Origin: Pipra filicauda
Taxonomy: Eukaryota > Chordata > Aves > Passeriformes > Pipridae
Reading direction: 5' to 3'
Assembly: GCF_003945595.2 (NCBI RefSeq)
Contig: NW_024104283.1
Location: 1,620,630-1,684,629 of the forward strand
Length of the DNA stretch: 64,000 bases
In this document: positions 45,301 through 57,460 of the stretch, one piece after another
Numbering within the stretch: the stretch's first letter is position 1
Layout: each line of letters opens with the position of its first letter
The notes under the pieces: generated by a model
What the model was told of the DNA's origin: nothing
Seen by the model: only the letters and a program-made list of their open reading frames with translations
Database searches by the model: none
Made by a program: the position numbers and the translations under genes

Positions 45301-47150
45301 ATGCTAGTATCTACAACAAACACCTGTGCTTGCAAAAGGTTATCACACAACCGATTGTGGTCACTGATCACCTCTTGTTTTCTTCCTTTCCATGCTATTT
45401 TTGCCTTAGATTAGACCAGGGCCTCCAAGACAGCAAGCGCTTTTCAACTCTCAGCACAACACAAGGCCACATTAACGCACTAATTGCACATAAATCATCC
45501 TGGCTGACTCCAACAAGTAGCAACAGACACCTATCACAATGCTGGGAGAAGCAATGCTCCAGAGCAGTTGCAGAATTTACTGGATCAGCTCTTCCAATGT
45601 GTAACTTTTTACACTGGCAAAGACAGAGAATGTGCATCCTGCACAAACTTGAATATCAGGCTAAAAAAGCTTACAACAGTCTCAGAAGGAAAATTCACAA
45701 TGAAATATGAACAAAAATTGGTAAGTTACTCATACATTCTGATTAGGAGTGCAGTAATTTTGCTAATCACACAGTTTATCATTCCAGAGAAACTCTATAT
45801 TCAGGGCACGAAAACTAAAGTATAAATTAGCAGAAACACAAAAAGATTTGATGGTACTTGATTAACTGGACAGAATGCACTAGAAACAAAACATTAGGAA
45901 ACTGAAGCCATTTTGTGATTGTAGCAGGTATTTAATAAAGATGGAAAAAACAGTCATTACACAAAAAAATATATATTTCTGGTTTGTTTTGAAGAAGTCC
46001 CTTGTTCAATACTAAACAAGAGTCCTCACTCAGCTCAAAATAGAACAGGAGCTTTGTAAAGAACCTTCGAACCAAGATTATTTTGACACCATCACACAAT
46101 TCAGGTGTCCTACCAGAAGAAAGCAGTTGCTTTTAAGTAACTCAGAAGAAAGTCCCTGTTGTCATCCTACTACTTCCTCCCATTCCTGACCTATGCAGGC
46201 AGCCCCCCTGCATGTCCCATCACAGACCAGTGGGGGACCCAGGGCTCAGCTGCACTGTTTCCTCACCCAGGCCCACCTCCACCAAGAAGCCAGAGCATCC
46301 CCCTTCCAGCTCAGCTGCAATCAGGGTCCCATTCATACCCTCTTTTCTCAGAATATTTCAACCACCTGTGCACTTTAGCAGCGTCTCCATCTGAAGCACT
46401 TAGTTCCATGTGTGTTTACAGACCCCCATTTCCACCCTCAATTACTCTCAGAGCCTCTGCTCCACTCATTAGGTAAATCCTCCGCTCTTCCCACTTGCCT
46501 TTCCCCTGTGCTGATTCCCTTTCAAGCTCCTCCCCCAAGCATACAGACAACCAGAACAGTCCCTAGTTTTCCAGCTGAAGCCATACCTCATGGACCGGCA
46601 TTACAATTTCCCCAGCCTTCCTGGAAGTCCCTTGCAAGGGATACACTGAGATTTAAATTTGCCTTTGAGAAATCCACATCCCACCACTAGTGCAGAAGGC
46701 TCCTGCCCTCAGGCGAGACACCGGGCTCTTTCCATGGTGACGCACTGCACTGCCGTTTTTAAAAAAATCTTGCAGTCCAACAGCAATCCAACACCAACTC
46801 CGTGCCTGCTGACACTGAAAGCAGCCAGTGCAGGCAACCAGAAGCCTCCCCACAAAGACAGTAAGTTATCCCCACCAGCCAGGCACACCCATCCAAGAAA
46901 CTCCATTGCAACTAACAGGAGCCTTTCCATAGACTTCAGGAGGCTCTGACCCAGCTAAACTCCACCCTTTCTCAGCAGTTGCCATTCATTTGTTCTGTAA
47001 TTCAGTACAGCACTGCTTTGAAAACATCTTTCTGATGCTGTTCTCCTGCAAATGGAATAATGGGGAATAATAAGCAGGTGCTTCTGAACGCAAACCCAGA
47101 ACAGCATGAGTATAAAACTACTATAGATGAAGCAAGTAAGTAACCACACT
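36331..47150. other. Intergenic stretch downstream of OSTM1
   Basis: Nearly 11 kb with no supported gene or RNA. A 25-bp imperfect tandem duplication is at 40662-40711. AT-rich segments at 38.52-38.66 and 43.84-44.19 kb look like conserved noncoding DNA. A C-rich, low-stop segment lies at 46.15-46.95 kb, and 44.4-45.3 kb has open frames on both strands (the longest about 160 codons) that match nothing I know and are best explained by base composition. Confidence 0.6.
40662..40711. repeat. 25-bp imperfect tandem duplication
   Basis: ACAGTCAGCTGGATAA starts at 40662 and again at 40687; the remaining third of each unit is diverged. Confidence 0.9.
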
Positions 47151-47171
47151 GTTCATTGTTTATCAACAATC

Positions 47172-47177
47172 TTTATT
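47172..47177 (-). terminator. OSTM1: Possible OSTM1 polyadenylation signal (distal)
   Basis: TTTATT on the plus strand reads AATAAA on the coding strand. It would end a 3' UTR of about 2.6 kb. The choice between this and the signal at 47255 cannot be made from sequence. Confidence 0.35.
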
Positions 47178-47229
47178 ACAGCTGACTTTCCATGTTTAGA
47201 GGTTTCCTAGTAAGTACAAATATGAATCA

Positions 47230-49787
47230 AAGTGCTATCCCACAGTAAGAAATCTTTATTTGCACAAAAGAGATACAAACAATCAGTATTTCAAAGTTTA
47301 TGCTACTTAATATATATACTAAAAAGGTAAAAAATAAACCAAGATGAAAGAGTAGCAGCAAAAAGAATTCTATTTCTCTTTCAACACAGTCTCTGTGCTT
47401 CCACATTTCTCTAGCAAATAGAGTCCGAAGAGAATTCAACCCATTTATATATGAAATATCCTACCAAAAATATAACACTGTGTAAAGAAAGTTAGTAGTA
47501 CAAAGTTTGGGGCAGGGGAAAAAAAAAGAGAAAAGGAGAAAATAGATGTATTATTAAAAAACCCAAGTGTAAACTTTGCTGCTGCTTTAAAATCAAAAAC
47601 AAAAGTCACATGAGTATTTCCGTTTGGCTTGGGAGCAAGGAAAATAAGAAAAGCTGATTTTTTTTTTAAAGTGCTTAAGCACCATATCCAAAAGTAATGA
47701 CTTTCAGACCTACTTAACATGAATGTGCTCAAAAAGCCACTGCTTACAGTATAAAAGCTGTCATTCTGAAATGCTGCACATTCAAACTGGCTTTATCTGC
47801 ACGAATGAAAGATTCCTTTGAACAGCTCTCAATCATATGATGTCCCAAATCAATGTAATGCTATTAGAGCAGGCAGCTGAATTAAGTCCCAGAAAGTTGA
47901 AGTTTAAGAATAATAGATATAAAAAAAAAAAAAATCTTTTTTTAATTTAAAGGCAGCACGCCTCTCCCAGCCACATGAAGGTAACTTTATGCAATAAGCA
48001 AGAGAAACAGTTTTATGTTATTGTTGTAAGCTACCTAAAACCAAGTGACTGTTGATCTCATAATTCACATATTAGGTAGCAGGAGATAGATACTTCTTAC
48101 TGATAAAACACAAAAAGGTAATTGTGGGTGGGACCAATTGCTAACACAGTATTTTACTTATTATTAAACATACTGTCAACTTGACTTCAAAATAAACAGT
48201 ATGTCCTAACAGAAAAAAAAAATAAAACCAAGAAAACCAATTATGTGAAGAGATTTAGGACTGTTTTGTTACACTGTTATATATTTATTTGAGCCTTAAA
48301 ATAAAGGAAAAATGTAACAAAGCAAATCAAATACATAAGACAATTTCATGCGGGGTTTTGACAGACATCAGACACAGATTGCAAGAGAAATTTAAATTTT
48401 TTTAGCCATTTAGTAATGGCCATTATTTTTTAATCTCAAGGTTAGAAAACACATTTAAAAATTGGAGCAAAGACTCTGGCATTCATTAAGCCCAGGTACT
48501 GCTATAAATCATTTCAATCCCACCGCTCTCCCAAATCAGAAATACAATAAACAAACCGAACTGGCAGTATTGCTGCAGCCACTGAATTGTGCCCACAGAG
48601 TGACAGCAGCACTACCCATTCCTGCAGTTATTGCACGAATTTCTCCATCAGCTTTGGAATTCTGCAAGCTCAAATTTGTTTACATCCATCTATTTCACAG
48701 GAATAATATTTTTACACTATTTCTTGAAAGTCACCAATTTCCAACACAGCATATTCGTTGTCCTTCAGAACAGTTTTTAAGTTAAGAGAACCCAAAGGCG
48801 ACTTCTCTCCTACAAAGTTCCTGTAAACACCTCTGTATTAAGCCATAGCAAGTTCTAGAACAGGAAATTCAGCATCTCCAGTGAATTGACTTTACCTCAC
48901 TTCTCCTCTACAAAAACATTTAAAAAACCCCTGAACACTTAATAATTAAAAAGGAAAGGAAATGGCACGATAAAGACAGTGAAACATTGTAACCCAAGCA
49001 GACATGTAAAATAAACCTCTGAAAATATAGCATTTGAAAAGCAATTATTTTAGTGGTTAAAGTGTGCAAAAGACTAAATATGCCACCTGTTCCAGAGATA
49101 ACTGAATACTGTAGCCATCAACGATTACTATTCAAGTCCAGCACTGGCAGTTGTGCTGCTTTTGTTGCTGTTTTGGACACTACATATTACCACTTTCTCT
49201 TCATTTGTCATGCCTTTTTGTTTGTGGTTTGTTGTTTTTTTTTAACAGATCCCAGCAGCATGACTTTACAGTGGTATAGGAAAGATGGGAACTTTTTCTT
49301 TTTTAAAGGTTTCCTGTCCATCCTAAGTCTGAATATTATGTGAAATTAAAAGTAATGTTTTAAGCAGGAACATCAAATATTATTTCAATTTTTGTCTGTC
49401 TATCAAAATCACCTCAAAAAGATTCAAAATCTCATGTTTTTGTGAAACAAATATGATGAATACAGGAAAATACCATGCAAGGAAAGTGTAGCTATTCTAT
49501 TGATGTGAAGTACAAAAGCTTAGAAACAGAAAAACACCCGCTTCAGTCCGAGACTGAAAAAAAACACCACAGATTTTTCAAAACCAGAGTCCATACAGTG
49601 TCACACAGCCCTGCCTTGTCATGTTTGTTAATACCCTCGCTTAGAAGTCAGACAGCATTTTGTTTAACTTGTGTTGCTCTGTATCATTACACTAAACCAT
49701 AATTAACTCCTCTTTTGTGCCGGCCTCATTCCAACACAATTGTACCCACTGTATACCAGCAGCAGTTCTCAGGTTTTGTTTTGCAGC
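47230..49787 (-). other. OSTM1: Probable OSTM1 3' UTR region
   Basis: AT-rich sequence follows the stop codon on the minus strand, with several AATAAA words and no recognisable repeat. It is typical of a long vertebrate 3' UTR, but its end is inferred. No coding exon of another gene is visible in it. Confidence 0.45.
47255..47260 (-). terminator. OSTM1: Possible OSTM1 polyadenylation signal
   Basis: The coding strand reads CAAATAAAGATTTC here, a canonical AATAAA in the AT-rich sequence downstream of the OSTM1 stop. Another AATAAA is at 48284-48289. Confidence 0.4.
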
Positions 49788-49843
49788 TCAGCTGTATTTT
49801 TCTTGGATGTTCACAAGACTGGCATTTGACTGGATGCGCTTGG
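49788..49843 (-). CDS. OSTM1: OSTM1 coding exon 6 and stop
   Basis: After acceptor CTTTTCTAG the exon finishes Pro293 and encodes [17 protein letters not shown] and a TGA at 49788-49790. The pattern KR..S..S..NIQE matches the mammalian cytosolic tail. It is too short to stand out without the splice context. Confidence 0.92.
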
Positions 49844-52800
49844 CTAGAAAAGGAAAAATTATATGAAAATTAAACACTAAGAATTCCCTAAAACTAGTCT
49901 CTCCACTCCCTCTATTTATCCGACACAGACTCGCAAACAGCTTTCTGTTCACGTCCAGAAACTTTAATGAAAAGATACGGCTGAAGCTCTTTCCTACCCT
50001 TCTTCAGGGGACAGCAGCAGACTAATAGTTGCTATTAGCGCCGTCAGCACAGCTGCAGGCAGATCTGGCTGGGCTCCTCTCCCACACGAGCCAAGCAAAT
50101 CCCTGGCACCACCCAGCTCTTACAGTGAAATGCCAACACCACCACTTACGCAAAATGAGTATCCGTTTCTTCTGCTTTGAGTGAAGGAAGCTACTAAGAT
50201 AAAAAACAATAGGTAGGAAGAGAATAAAGGATGAAACTGCAATCACTGGGACTGTATCACTGCAGGGAAGAGAACAGTTGAAAGTCCTGCTCCAAAGCTT
50301 CCGAGTGATGTTCATCTAAAAGGAAAACATAAGCAAACCATGAAAGCAAGCACATGCATTTTTTTCTGTGCAGCATGGCATGGCAAACACTCAGGCCTCA
50401 AGACATTCAAGTGTTCAAATATCACCTCAGAAAACAGCACTTTAACAGAACTCCCCCCAAAACCAAGCAAATCCCTGGAAATGTAGAAACAGACAACGTA
50501 GACGAGGCCAAGATTTCATATAAAAACTTTTACAAGCTTCAAAAACACAACTATACTCAGATACATGCAGACACTGGGAAACAGGCATGTGGCAAAGAGC
50601 TCACTGACAGCCTGTGGGGACAGGACTAATCCCACACTTTTGACAAGCACTCCTTTAGCCCAGCCACTTAAACTCCCACAATATACAGAAGCTTTTTCCA
50701 AACATATGTCATCAGTGCTGAGGACCTCTAGAAACAGCTGCTACAATAAGGAATCAATTAATACACCAGCTAGAACAATAGCAGTAAAACTTCATATTAA
50801 AAGCCAGAAGATTAGGAGATTTTTTTTTTTTAAATCCATCCCTTTCACAGTAACAAGAAACGAAAAGTGCAGCTACTCAAACTGGAATGCACTCGGGAGA
50901 TCAGGAGCTTCAGTCACGCTCCTGCAGCCCCAGCTGAGGACAAGACCCAGCAAGGCAGCCCCACCAAGCTAAATTCCCGCCATGGGTCATCAGCCTGCCA
51001 AAGGCACTGCTGCCCATACTGCCCCACACCCAAAGGGAAAAGCCAATCCCTAGCAAGACAAGCACAAATGGCTGAGATTAATAAAGATCCCCATGACAAG
51101 GCCTCCGTGCTGAGTCTTAATAAACACTTACTGCATCTTCCACGTCGATACATAAGTGTGCGGAGTGCCCAGACTCATCACTTTGCCTGTTCATCCTCTG
51201 CAAGTTGTTATACAGGTCATTCAACTTTGTGTAGGTTTCATTGCAGTTTTTACACACTTCTGTGTAGTTATTTGGTGACAGATAAACGGTTTGTCCCTAG
51301 GGTTATAAAAATCTGCATGAATGCTGGTTTAAGGCATTACAAAAAAATTGGCTTGATTTGTTAGGTTGCTACTGCTATATCGACAGGGACAGATGGTGCC
51401 ATACTGAGCAACCCTTTTCATTTGTGGCCTTCAGCACCTCCTGAACGCAACACAATGCACTCAAAAACAAAACTACAATCTCTGAAGATATTTCAACACA
51501 GTCACGGCTGTATCAGCAACCCATTGACCACGGGGTTAAGTTCTAGTTTAGACACTTGAAGTGATCAGTAGGCTGAAGAAGGCCTGTAAAATGAACAAGG
51601 CCTATAAAGGCACATTTCCTAGAAACCATTAATAACAAAAAAGCAGTTCCCTCAGAGATTGTCCCGTACCCATCATTTCCCATTTCTACTACTGAATGAT
51701 CCCGTAACTTGGCCAGTTTCTGATTGAAATGGAATATGCACAGTTTCTCAGGCTATATAGGGCATTTTCTCTTAGGATGATTACCGCATTTATTTCACTA
51801 AGGAAGATATATTTGGCCATATTTGCAATAGGGCCAAATTTTAACTACTCGTAATTTTAAGAGTCAAAAGAAATTTTACAACAATTTAAGGTATCTGGCC
51901 TTTCTGAACTAGTCCACATTATCAAAAGGATATGTAAAGACTGAATTTCTACGCCAAAACACAAAAATTCTACAAAGAGAAAGAAAAAGAGACTTACAGC
52001 ATGCACACATGATATTTCTTACTGTATAATTATCAACTACAGTGAATCCAGAAATTCTGATGCAAAGTAGCATTGCAATTACATACAAAATGAAGTCAAG
52101 GTAAGTATCAGTTAGAATTAATTTTAGGCTCTCAATCTGTAAACTGCGTTTTACAGAACATTGTTTTCACAAACTCAGCAGCAGTTTATTTGTCTGGTTT
52201 GTATCTGCAGTTTATTCAACATCAATAAGATTTTGGTAGCAATTAGAGGATTTAGAGCTTCTCTTAAATACACAGCATAAGTACCTGAAGGTTATGTTCA
52301 AAACACGTCAGAGATTTATTGAATAAATCCAGGAATTCTTCAGTAGAATTTGATAATCCCTCACTGTTATTCTTTAAACAATCTGTCAAAGAGAAAGAAA
52401 AACATCAGGATATTCTAATTCCTAACATTTCCACAGCTGGCAAGCCCCAGACACTCCACTCCTGTAAAAAGAGCTCTCGACTATAAAGGACAGGTCTAGT
52501 CAACACTGAGATTCCTTATCTGCCTGCCATTGATGTCTCAGACCTGCTGACCTAACTCTTCATCGAGAACACTTTTCAGAATTAATTGGCCTTGATTAAG
52601 TGAAAGATGAAGACTATCATCAAGAGCTTTCTGAAGAGGGGGACTGAATTATCTTTGGACTTTGAGATAAAACAAGACATTACTTTTATTTTCCAGCCTG
52701 CAAATCTGGCTTTGCCCAGCAACAGTAGCAGCCATTTTGTGCACCAGCAGTGGAGATGAAACAGTGAGCACCCAGGAAACAGCTAGACCACAAACACAAT

Positions 52801-55800
52801 AGCAGAAATCAGAGTGTAGATTATTATTCTTTAAGAAAAGAGCTGAGCTTTTTCACCAGCTTTGAGGGGAGCTCTGGGGCTTTCCTCCCAGTCATAGGCT
52901 CAACCCTACCATGTTACTGCTTCCATCCATCCTACCCTGCTTTAGGTGCTCTAACCAGCCAGAGCCTTGAAAACAAGAGTATTTGGGAATTTAGCTGTTC
53001 AGCAACAGCATCATGAGAGCAAGCCAACATCCTAGAAAATTCTTCTGAAAGAAGCAAGCATCAGCAGCAGTGAGGGTAAGCATTCAGCTGGGCACTGGGC
53101 AGGCAGCACACAGTCCACAGGCTAAGCATGGCAGGACAGCACAGTCCACAGAGCTGCTCCTGTTCTGCCTTTCCAGCCCTGACAAGCGAAAACAAAACTC
53201 TTCTGGGCTCTCAAGGGATTCTGCAACAAATCCAGCATCTTTAACACTCAGCTCCATAGTGGTATTCCCACTCTTTCCTAGTGCACCTGTTAGTGCAGAG
53301 TCCCACAAAGCACACCAGGGGAATAGCAAACAGCCATAGTTTAGCTGTTAGCACAGCACAGCAGCACCAGCATTGGGACGTGAGATGCAAGTATGCACTT
53401 GGACACTCTCCACCCATAAAAGGAAATCAAATCATGGCTGTGGAGGCAGATACTGTTCAACATGTAAGCACCCCAGAGTTAATAACTTTCCTAACAAACA
53501 AGGAAAAGATTCTTATGCAAGTTTTTTTAAAAATGGAAAGACAGACAAAAAAACACAATGAAGCTAAAAAAATTCTCCAGCAAAGTAAATCACAAGGAAA
53601 ACTAGCAAGACTACTTTTCGAAAGATTAATCTAAAAGAAATATTTATATAACAACTAAGTTTTCCAACAGATTACTGCCCTCAAATTTTGGCCCTTACAG
53701 AAGAAAACCCTCTTGGAGTGGCTATAGTTTAGGATTTGCATGTTATCTACTGATATTCAAACAAATAAGTACAATTCTGACCTGTGCAAATTCTGGGGCT
53801 AAGCCATAACAGCAGCACAAAAGCTACAGAATGAGTCACATACTTGCACAGTTGGCTGCCTCCCAGGTTTCATTAAAGAACTCCGAAAGGGTCACAACTA
53901 TCTGCAGCCTGTCTGAGGTCAAGATGCTTTTGGCACAATTGTGGCTCTCAGAAGAATTCTAGAAACAAAAGGAAACAACAAAAGAAGCAAACAAGTGTTA
54001 AAAATACAGAGGGAAAATTTTGAAACACAGTTTGCACAAGCACAGCTAAACAATCACACAACGCATCGCATCGATATTTCCAGAAAAGCAGAGCAGAACT
54101 GATGGAACAAAAATCTTTTGATCCTCCAACTCATACTGTGAACAACACAGCTTATTGCAAGTGGTCTCTGCAGATCTACTAGGAAATGCACACAAGTCAG
54201 TCAAAAACACACGACAACATAAAAAGAAAAAACAAGCACAAGACAGGGCCTTCTCTTCCAGGTGGCTCATATTCATCCACTCCTGGGTTGCTACCACAGG
54301 AGCCAGCTCAAGGCATGTGCAGCCAGAGAAAAGGACAGGGTTGTTCTCATTAGACAGAAGGAACAGTTGAAGGAGCTGAAGCAATGAAGTGGTCTCAAAC
54401 AAACCAAAACCAAACAACAGAAACAGCCTCCAAAACCACTGTACCAATGTACTCTACCAACAGCAAACTTCCCCCCAGTGCAGCAATACCAGGAGCAGTC
54501 CTCTGCAAAGCAGTGCCTGCACTCACTCCCCCAGGCCTGTGGCCAGGCTGGGCTCTCATCCTCCCCACACACAGGCACCAAGCTCATCTCTCTCAGTGAG
54601 CCACCCAACACCTCACAGCAGTCTCTGGTACAACTCATATAGCAACTTATTCTCTGGACCAAGCTCGTAAAAAAGTGGAGATAAATTATAAAAGCAATTA
54701 CAGAACAGGAAGTCTCCCAGTCAGAATTCAAATACGGAACCATGACCTCCAGTCAGCTGACTGCCATGCTCTAGCTCCTGGTTTCTGGCTGCTAAATTGA
54801 CTTAAGCACTTCTCAAAATTGCCAAAGCTGCCAAAAGCCTCTTTGATAAGCGACGTGGAACATAGAAAAAAATAATCTCTTTAATGAGAAATTTGTTCCT
54901 TATGGAGCTTTACAAGAGATCCACTTTCTGCCTCTCTTTGTTAAAATGGGGTGGGGGCTGGGTTAAACAAGACCTTTCCTTTGGAGGCTCAACTGCAGAA
55001 GTCAAATATTACCACATCTGGTAACTCCCACATTCACTGACTTTCATTTCTACTGAATTAGAGAAGACAAGAATGTTGCTTATCTGGGAAACTCTAGTTG
55101 CTTCACAAAGGCTCTAACTGTGAAATTACCTCACCACCTGGGCTCATGAGTAGGAAAAAACACTTTACCAAAACTGAATCAAGTAAACCTAAATAATTCC
55201 TTATGTATGTTTGCCTAATTGATTCTTTAATTAGCCTAGGGAGGAGGATTTTACATTTCAGAGATGTCCAACACTTAAGTTGGCTGCCCTTGTCACACTG
55301 CACTCTAACTATTGTTAAGACAAAAACATCAGATACCTGACCACTTGTAAATGTGGATTGAGGTTGCAAGAGGTCATCTCCTTTATTTACTTGGTTAGTT
55401 AATCCACACACAGAAGGAAAGCCAAATGTTCTCTCATACAGATTTGTCTTCCAGACCACAGAGTGGACCAGTCCTCCCAAGCTGCCAGTATTCAAGCATA
55501 GCAGCTACAATGTGTTCATACATATTCTAAGTACTGGAATATGTTTGGCAGCCTATTCCTAGCCAAAATATCATGCTAAAAGTACCCAAGAGAATTGCAT
55601 ACTAAACTTTTCCCTTTCACACTACCTAGTCACTCGTACAAACAGCTTCCATAAGAGAAACAGATAAAATAGACTACATGTTTGCAAACTAAAACACGAG
55701 ACCAGTGGCTATATATTTGCCCTGGAAAGGGCAATTACCAAGTGAACATCCATGCACTTTTCCAATACAAGCACTGGGGTGGTGAGGAGAACCGGGCAAA

Positions 55801-57155
55801 CAACCCAACATCACCCAAAAGCAACACTTTTCCAACAACAGGTAATTAAGCTGTGAAAGGCTTTGCAGCTGGACACTGCAGCACCTGAAGTTTCCCTGCG
55901 TTTAAAAAGCAACAGATTTTTCTCGTCCATGGCAATTCTAAAGTTCGGGATTCAGAAATCCCAAGACTGGAAGCACAGTCCAGGGTACGCACTGCTATAA
56001 ATGTGCTCTCTTACCGGGGCACCCACTTCATCACAGATCAAAGGTCCTTTGGTCTGATCCACTAATGTCATCCTCGCATCGTCCCAGGAACTAACTTTTA
56101 CAAATGGATAAACTGGGTGAGAACACACAAAACAAGCCATGAACCACATCCAACACTAAGAAATGAAAGAGAAAAAAAAAACACCGAAAACCAAAACCAA
56201 ATCAAAGTATGATTAAAGTCTGAAAACCCAGCTTCAGCCAAGGTTCTCCCACCAGGAGGGTGCATTGACTACAGCCAGTGCTCAAGACTTCTAGTTTGCT
56301 GCCACACACTCCCATCACCTTTGGAGCCAAGAAAACCATGACACGGCTCCTTACAGATGATGTGCATCACTCACCACAGTTTCACAGACCATCCATTTTC
56401 CAAGAAGTGTCAGGCAACTAAGCTCTGGCAGTGTTCCCCATTAGTGCTATACGACATGTAAGCCAGAGCACTGCTTCAGCCACTGCTACAGCAGCAAGAA
56501 CAGCTCAAGTTTTTCCACTTGCACAGCTTTTTTCTGCAGGTGGAGCTACTTGCCCCTGGCCATGCCAGGAGCTGGCTACACGGACCACGCCACCCCACGG
56601 AGCAGAAGGTGGCCGTCACTGGCAGCAGCGATTCTCACACATTCCCAGCCTGTGCCAAACTGCCCTGCGCACCCCGGTGAGGCTTCTAGCTTGCCTTCCC
56701 GATGATCCCACCTCCACCCGACGTGCTCCGGCACTGAACTCCCACGGCTGGAAGCCTCAAGAGAAGGGCCTAGGCCCTCAGCCCGCCCCGGTAGCCCTGC
56801 ACCTCCCTCACCCCGGACGCACCCCGACGGCGCGGGCGATGCTGCCGTACAGTGTGAGCAGGCGGCGGTAGAGCCCGTGGCAGCCCTGGCACAGCCGCAC
56901 CGGGCGGGCGCGCCGGCCCAGGCAGCCCGTCAGCGCCGCGCAGCCCTCCGCGAAGGCGGCCAGCAGGCTGCGGCACTCGGGCTCCAGCTCGGGCAGGTCG
57001 CCGGGCAGCCCCGCGCCCCACAGCTCCTCCGCCAGCCCCTCCGCCGCCTCCAGTGCCGGAGCCCAGCGCGGCTCCTCGGCGGCGGCGGCAGGGCCGAGCA
57101 CAGCGAGCGCCAGGACAAGCAGCAGCACCCCAGAAAAGCACTGCGGCGGCGCCAT
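49788..57155 (-). CDS. OSTM1: OSTM1, osteopetrosis-associated transmembrane protein 1 (complete, six coding exons)
   Basis: OSTM1 is the heavily glycosylated beta subunit that stabilises the ClC-7 chloride/proton exchanger in lysosomes and the osteoclast ruffled border. Six minus-strand exons (56823-57155, 53844-53958, 52285-52382, 51132-51296, 50150-50315, 49788-49843) join in frame to 310 codons and a TGA. The human protein is 334 residues. Visible features are an N-terminal signal peptide (about residues 1-26), a Cys-rich luminal domain, nine N-glycosylation sequons (Asn 112, 140, 154, 161, 171, 192, 201, 239, 250), one membrane helix (about 260-281) and a short basic cytosolic tail. The C-terminal half is very close to mammalian OSTM1 ([15 protein letters not shown]); exon 1 is diverged. 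All introns have GT-AG borders and matching phases. No defect is seen. Confidence 0.95.
49844..50149 (-). other. OSTM1: OSTM1 intron 5
   Basis: A 306-base intron, GTAAGT to CTAG; nothing else is seen in it. Confidence 0.9.
50150..50315 (-). CDS. OSTM1: OSTM1 coding exon 5 (membrane helix)
   Basis: The 166-base exon lies between acceptor CCTTTTAG and donor GTAAGT. It encodes residues 238-292: the last luminal sequons (Asn239, Asn250), the CSD motif, the single membrane helix (about 260-281) and the start of the basic tail ([11 protein letters not shown]). It is the most conserved part of the protein. Confidence 0.96.
50316..51131 (-). other. OSTM1: OSTM1 intron 4
   Basis: An 816-base intron. 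Open frames on the plus strand around 50.57-51.3 kb cross exon 4 and are not genes. Confidence 0.88.
51132..51296 (-). CDS. OSTM1: OSTM1 coding exon 4
   Basis: The 165-base exon, phase 0 at both ends, lies between acceptor ACCCTAG and donor GTAAGT. It encodes residues 183-237, including [19 protein letters not shown] and ending HLCIDVEDA, a strongly conserved OSTM1 block. Sequons are at Asn192 and 201. Confidence 0.95.
51297..52284 (-). other. OSTM1: OSTM1 intron 3
   Basis: A 988-base AT-rich intron, GTACTT to CCTAG, with nothing else recognised. Confidence 0.88.
52285..52382 (-). CDS. OSTM1: OSTM1 coding exon 3
   Basis: The 98-base exon lies between acceptor TTTGACAG and donor GTACTT. It completes Asn150 and encodes residues 151-182, ending [10 protein letters not shown], which is nearly the same in mammals. 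Sequons are at Asn154, 161 and 171. Confidence 0.94.
52383..53843 (-). other. OSTM1: OSTM1 intron 2
   Basis: A 1461-base intron, GTATGT to GACAG, with nothing else recognised. Confidence 0.88.
53844..53958 (-). CDS. OSTM1: OSTM1 coding exon 2
   Basis: The 115-base exon lies between acceptor TTTCTAG and donor GTATGT. It encodes residues 112-149 plus one base ([15 protein letters not shown], then [20 protein letters not shown]), and closely matches the corresponding mammalian luminal segment. Sequons are at Asn112 and Asn140. Confidence 0.94.
53959..56822 (-). other. OSTM1: OSTM1 intron 1
   Basis: A 2864-base intron, GTGCGT to TCTAG. No repeat of a family I recognise and no coding sequence. 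Confidence 0.85.
56823..57155 (-). CDS. OSTM1: OSTM1 coding exon 1
   Basis: The exon encodes residues 1-111. The start ATG lies in a perfect GCCGCCATGG context and opens a hydrophobic signal peptide ([14 protein letters not shown]). The exon is very GC-rich. Its second half carries the conserved [15 protein letters not shown] block of OSTM1. The exon ends after GGG with donor GTGCGT. The N-terminal part is shorter than in mammals and rich in Ala, Glu and Leu. An in-frame reading runs farther 5' without a stop, but this ATG has the best context and the signal peptide. Confidence 0.92.
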
Positions 57156-57293
57156 GGCGGCCTCGCCGAGGAACCGGAAGTGCCACGCCGGGAAGGGCCC
57201 GCCCCCGCCGCGGGGCGCCGCCGCTCATTGGCCCCAGCGGGGAAGGGGCGGGCCCAAAGGGCGGGGCCGCAGCCGGCCGGCCCAGGGGCGCGT

Positions 57294-57321
57294 CCCGGGG
57301 CGGGGCGGGGAGCGGCGGGGG
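57294..57321 (+). other. Potential G-quadruplex in the OSTM1 upstream flank
   Basis: Four or more G runs (GGGG C GGGG C GGGG AGC GGC GGGGG) are closely spaced on the plus strand, about 140-165 bases upstream of the OSTM1 ATG. Confidence 0.6.
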
Positions 57322-57368
57322 CTCGTCCCGGCATCCCGTCCCTGCATCCCGTCCCGGGATCTCGTCCC
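57317..57368. repeat. 13-bp minisatellite, about four copies
   Basis: Four successive 13-base units, each ending TCGTCCC or CCGTCCC: GGGGGCTCGTCCC, GGCATCCCGTCCC, TGCATCCCGTCCC, GGGATCTCGTCCC. It is upstream of OSTM1. Confidence 0.85.
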
Positions 57369-57460
57369 GGGACACAGCGCTGGGGCGTCCCCAGGGCCGG
57401 AAGCGGGTAGGGGCTGTACCTGTGCCCGGGGGATGTACCTGCCTCGGATGCGTCCTGCTC

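Larger units (their letters stand above)
56780..57460 (-). promoter_or_regulatory. OSTM1: OSTM1 CpG-island promoter
   Basis: Dense CpG sequence covers OSTM1 exon 1 and about 300 bases upstream. A reversed CCAAT box (ATTGG at 57227-57231) is about 72-76 bases upstream of the ATG. An ETS-type CCGGAAGTG lies at 57174-57182 and GC boxes (GGGCGG) near 57249 and 57260. No TATA box is evident. The several long open frames here on both strands come from the base composition. Confidence 0.8.

Noticed and set aside
44631..45371. Frames of 93-160 codons on both strands
   Set aside because: No family similarity, no splice or codon evidence; overlapping frames on both strands point to base composition.
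46159..46949. C-rich low-stop segment with several frames
   Set aside because: Three frames are open at once and the translations are low-complexity Pro/Ser/His-rich; no gene is recognised.
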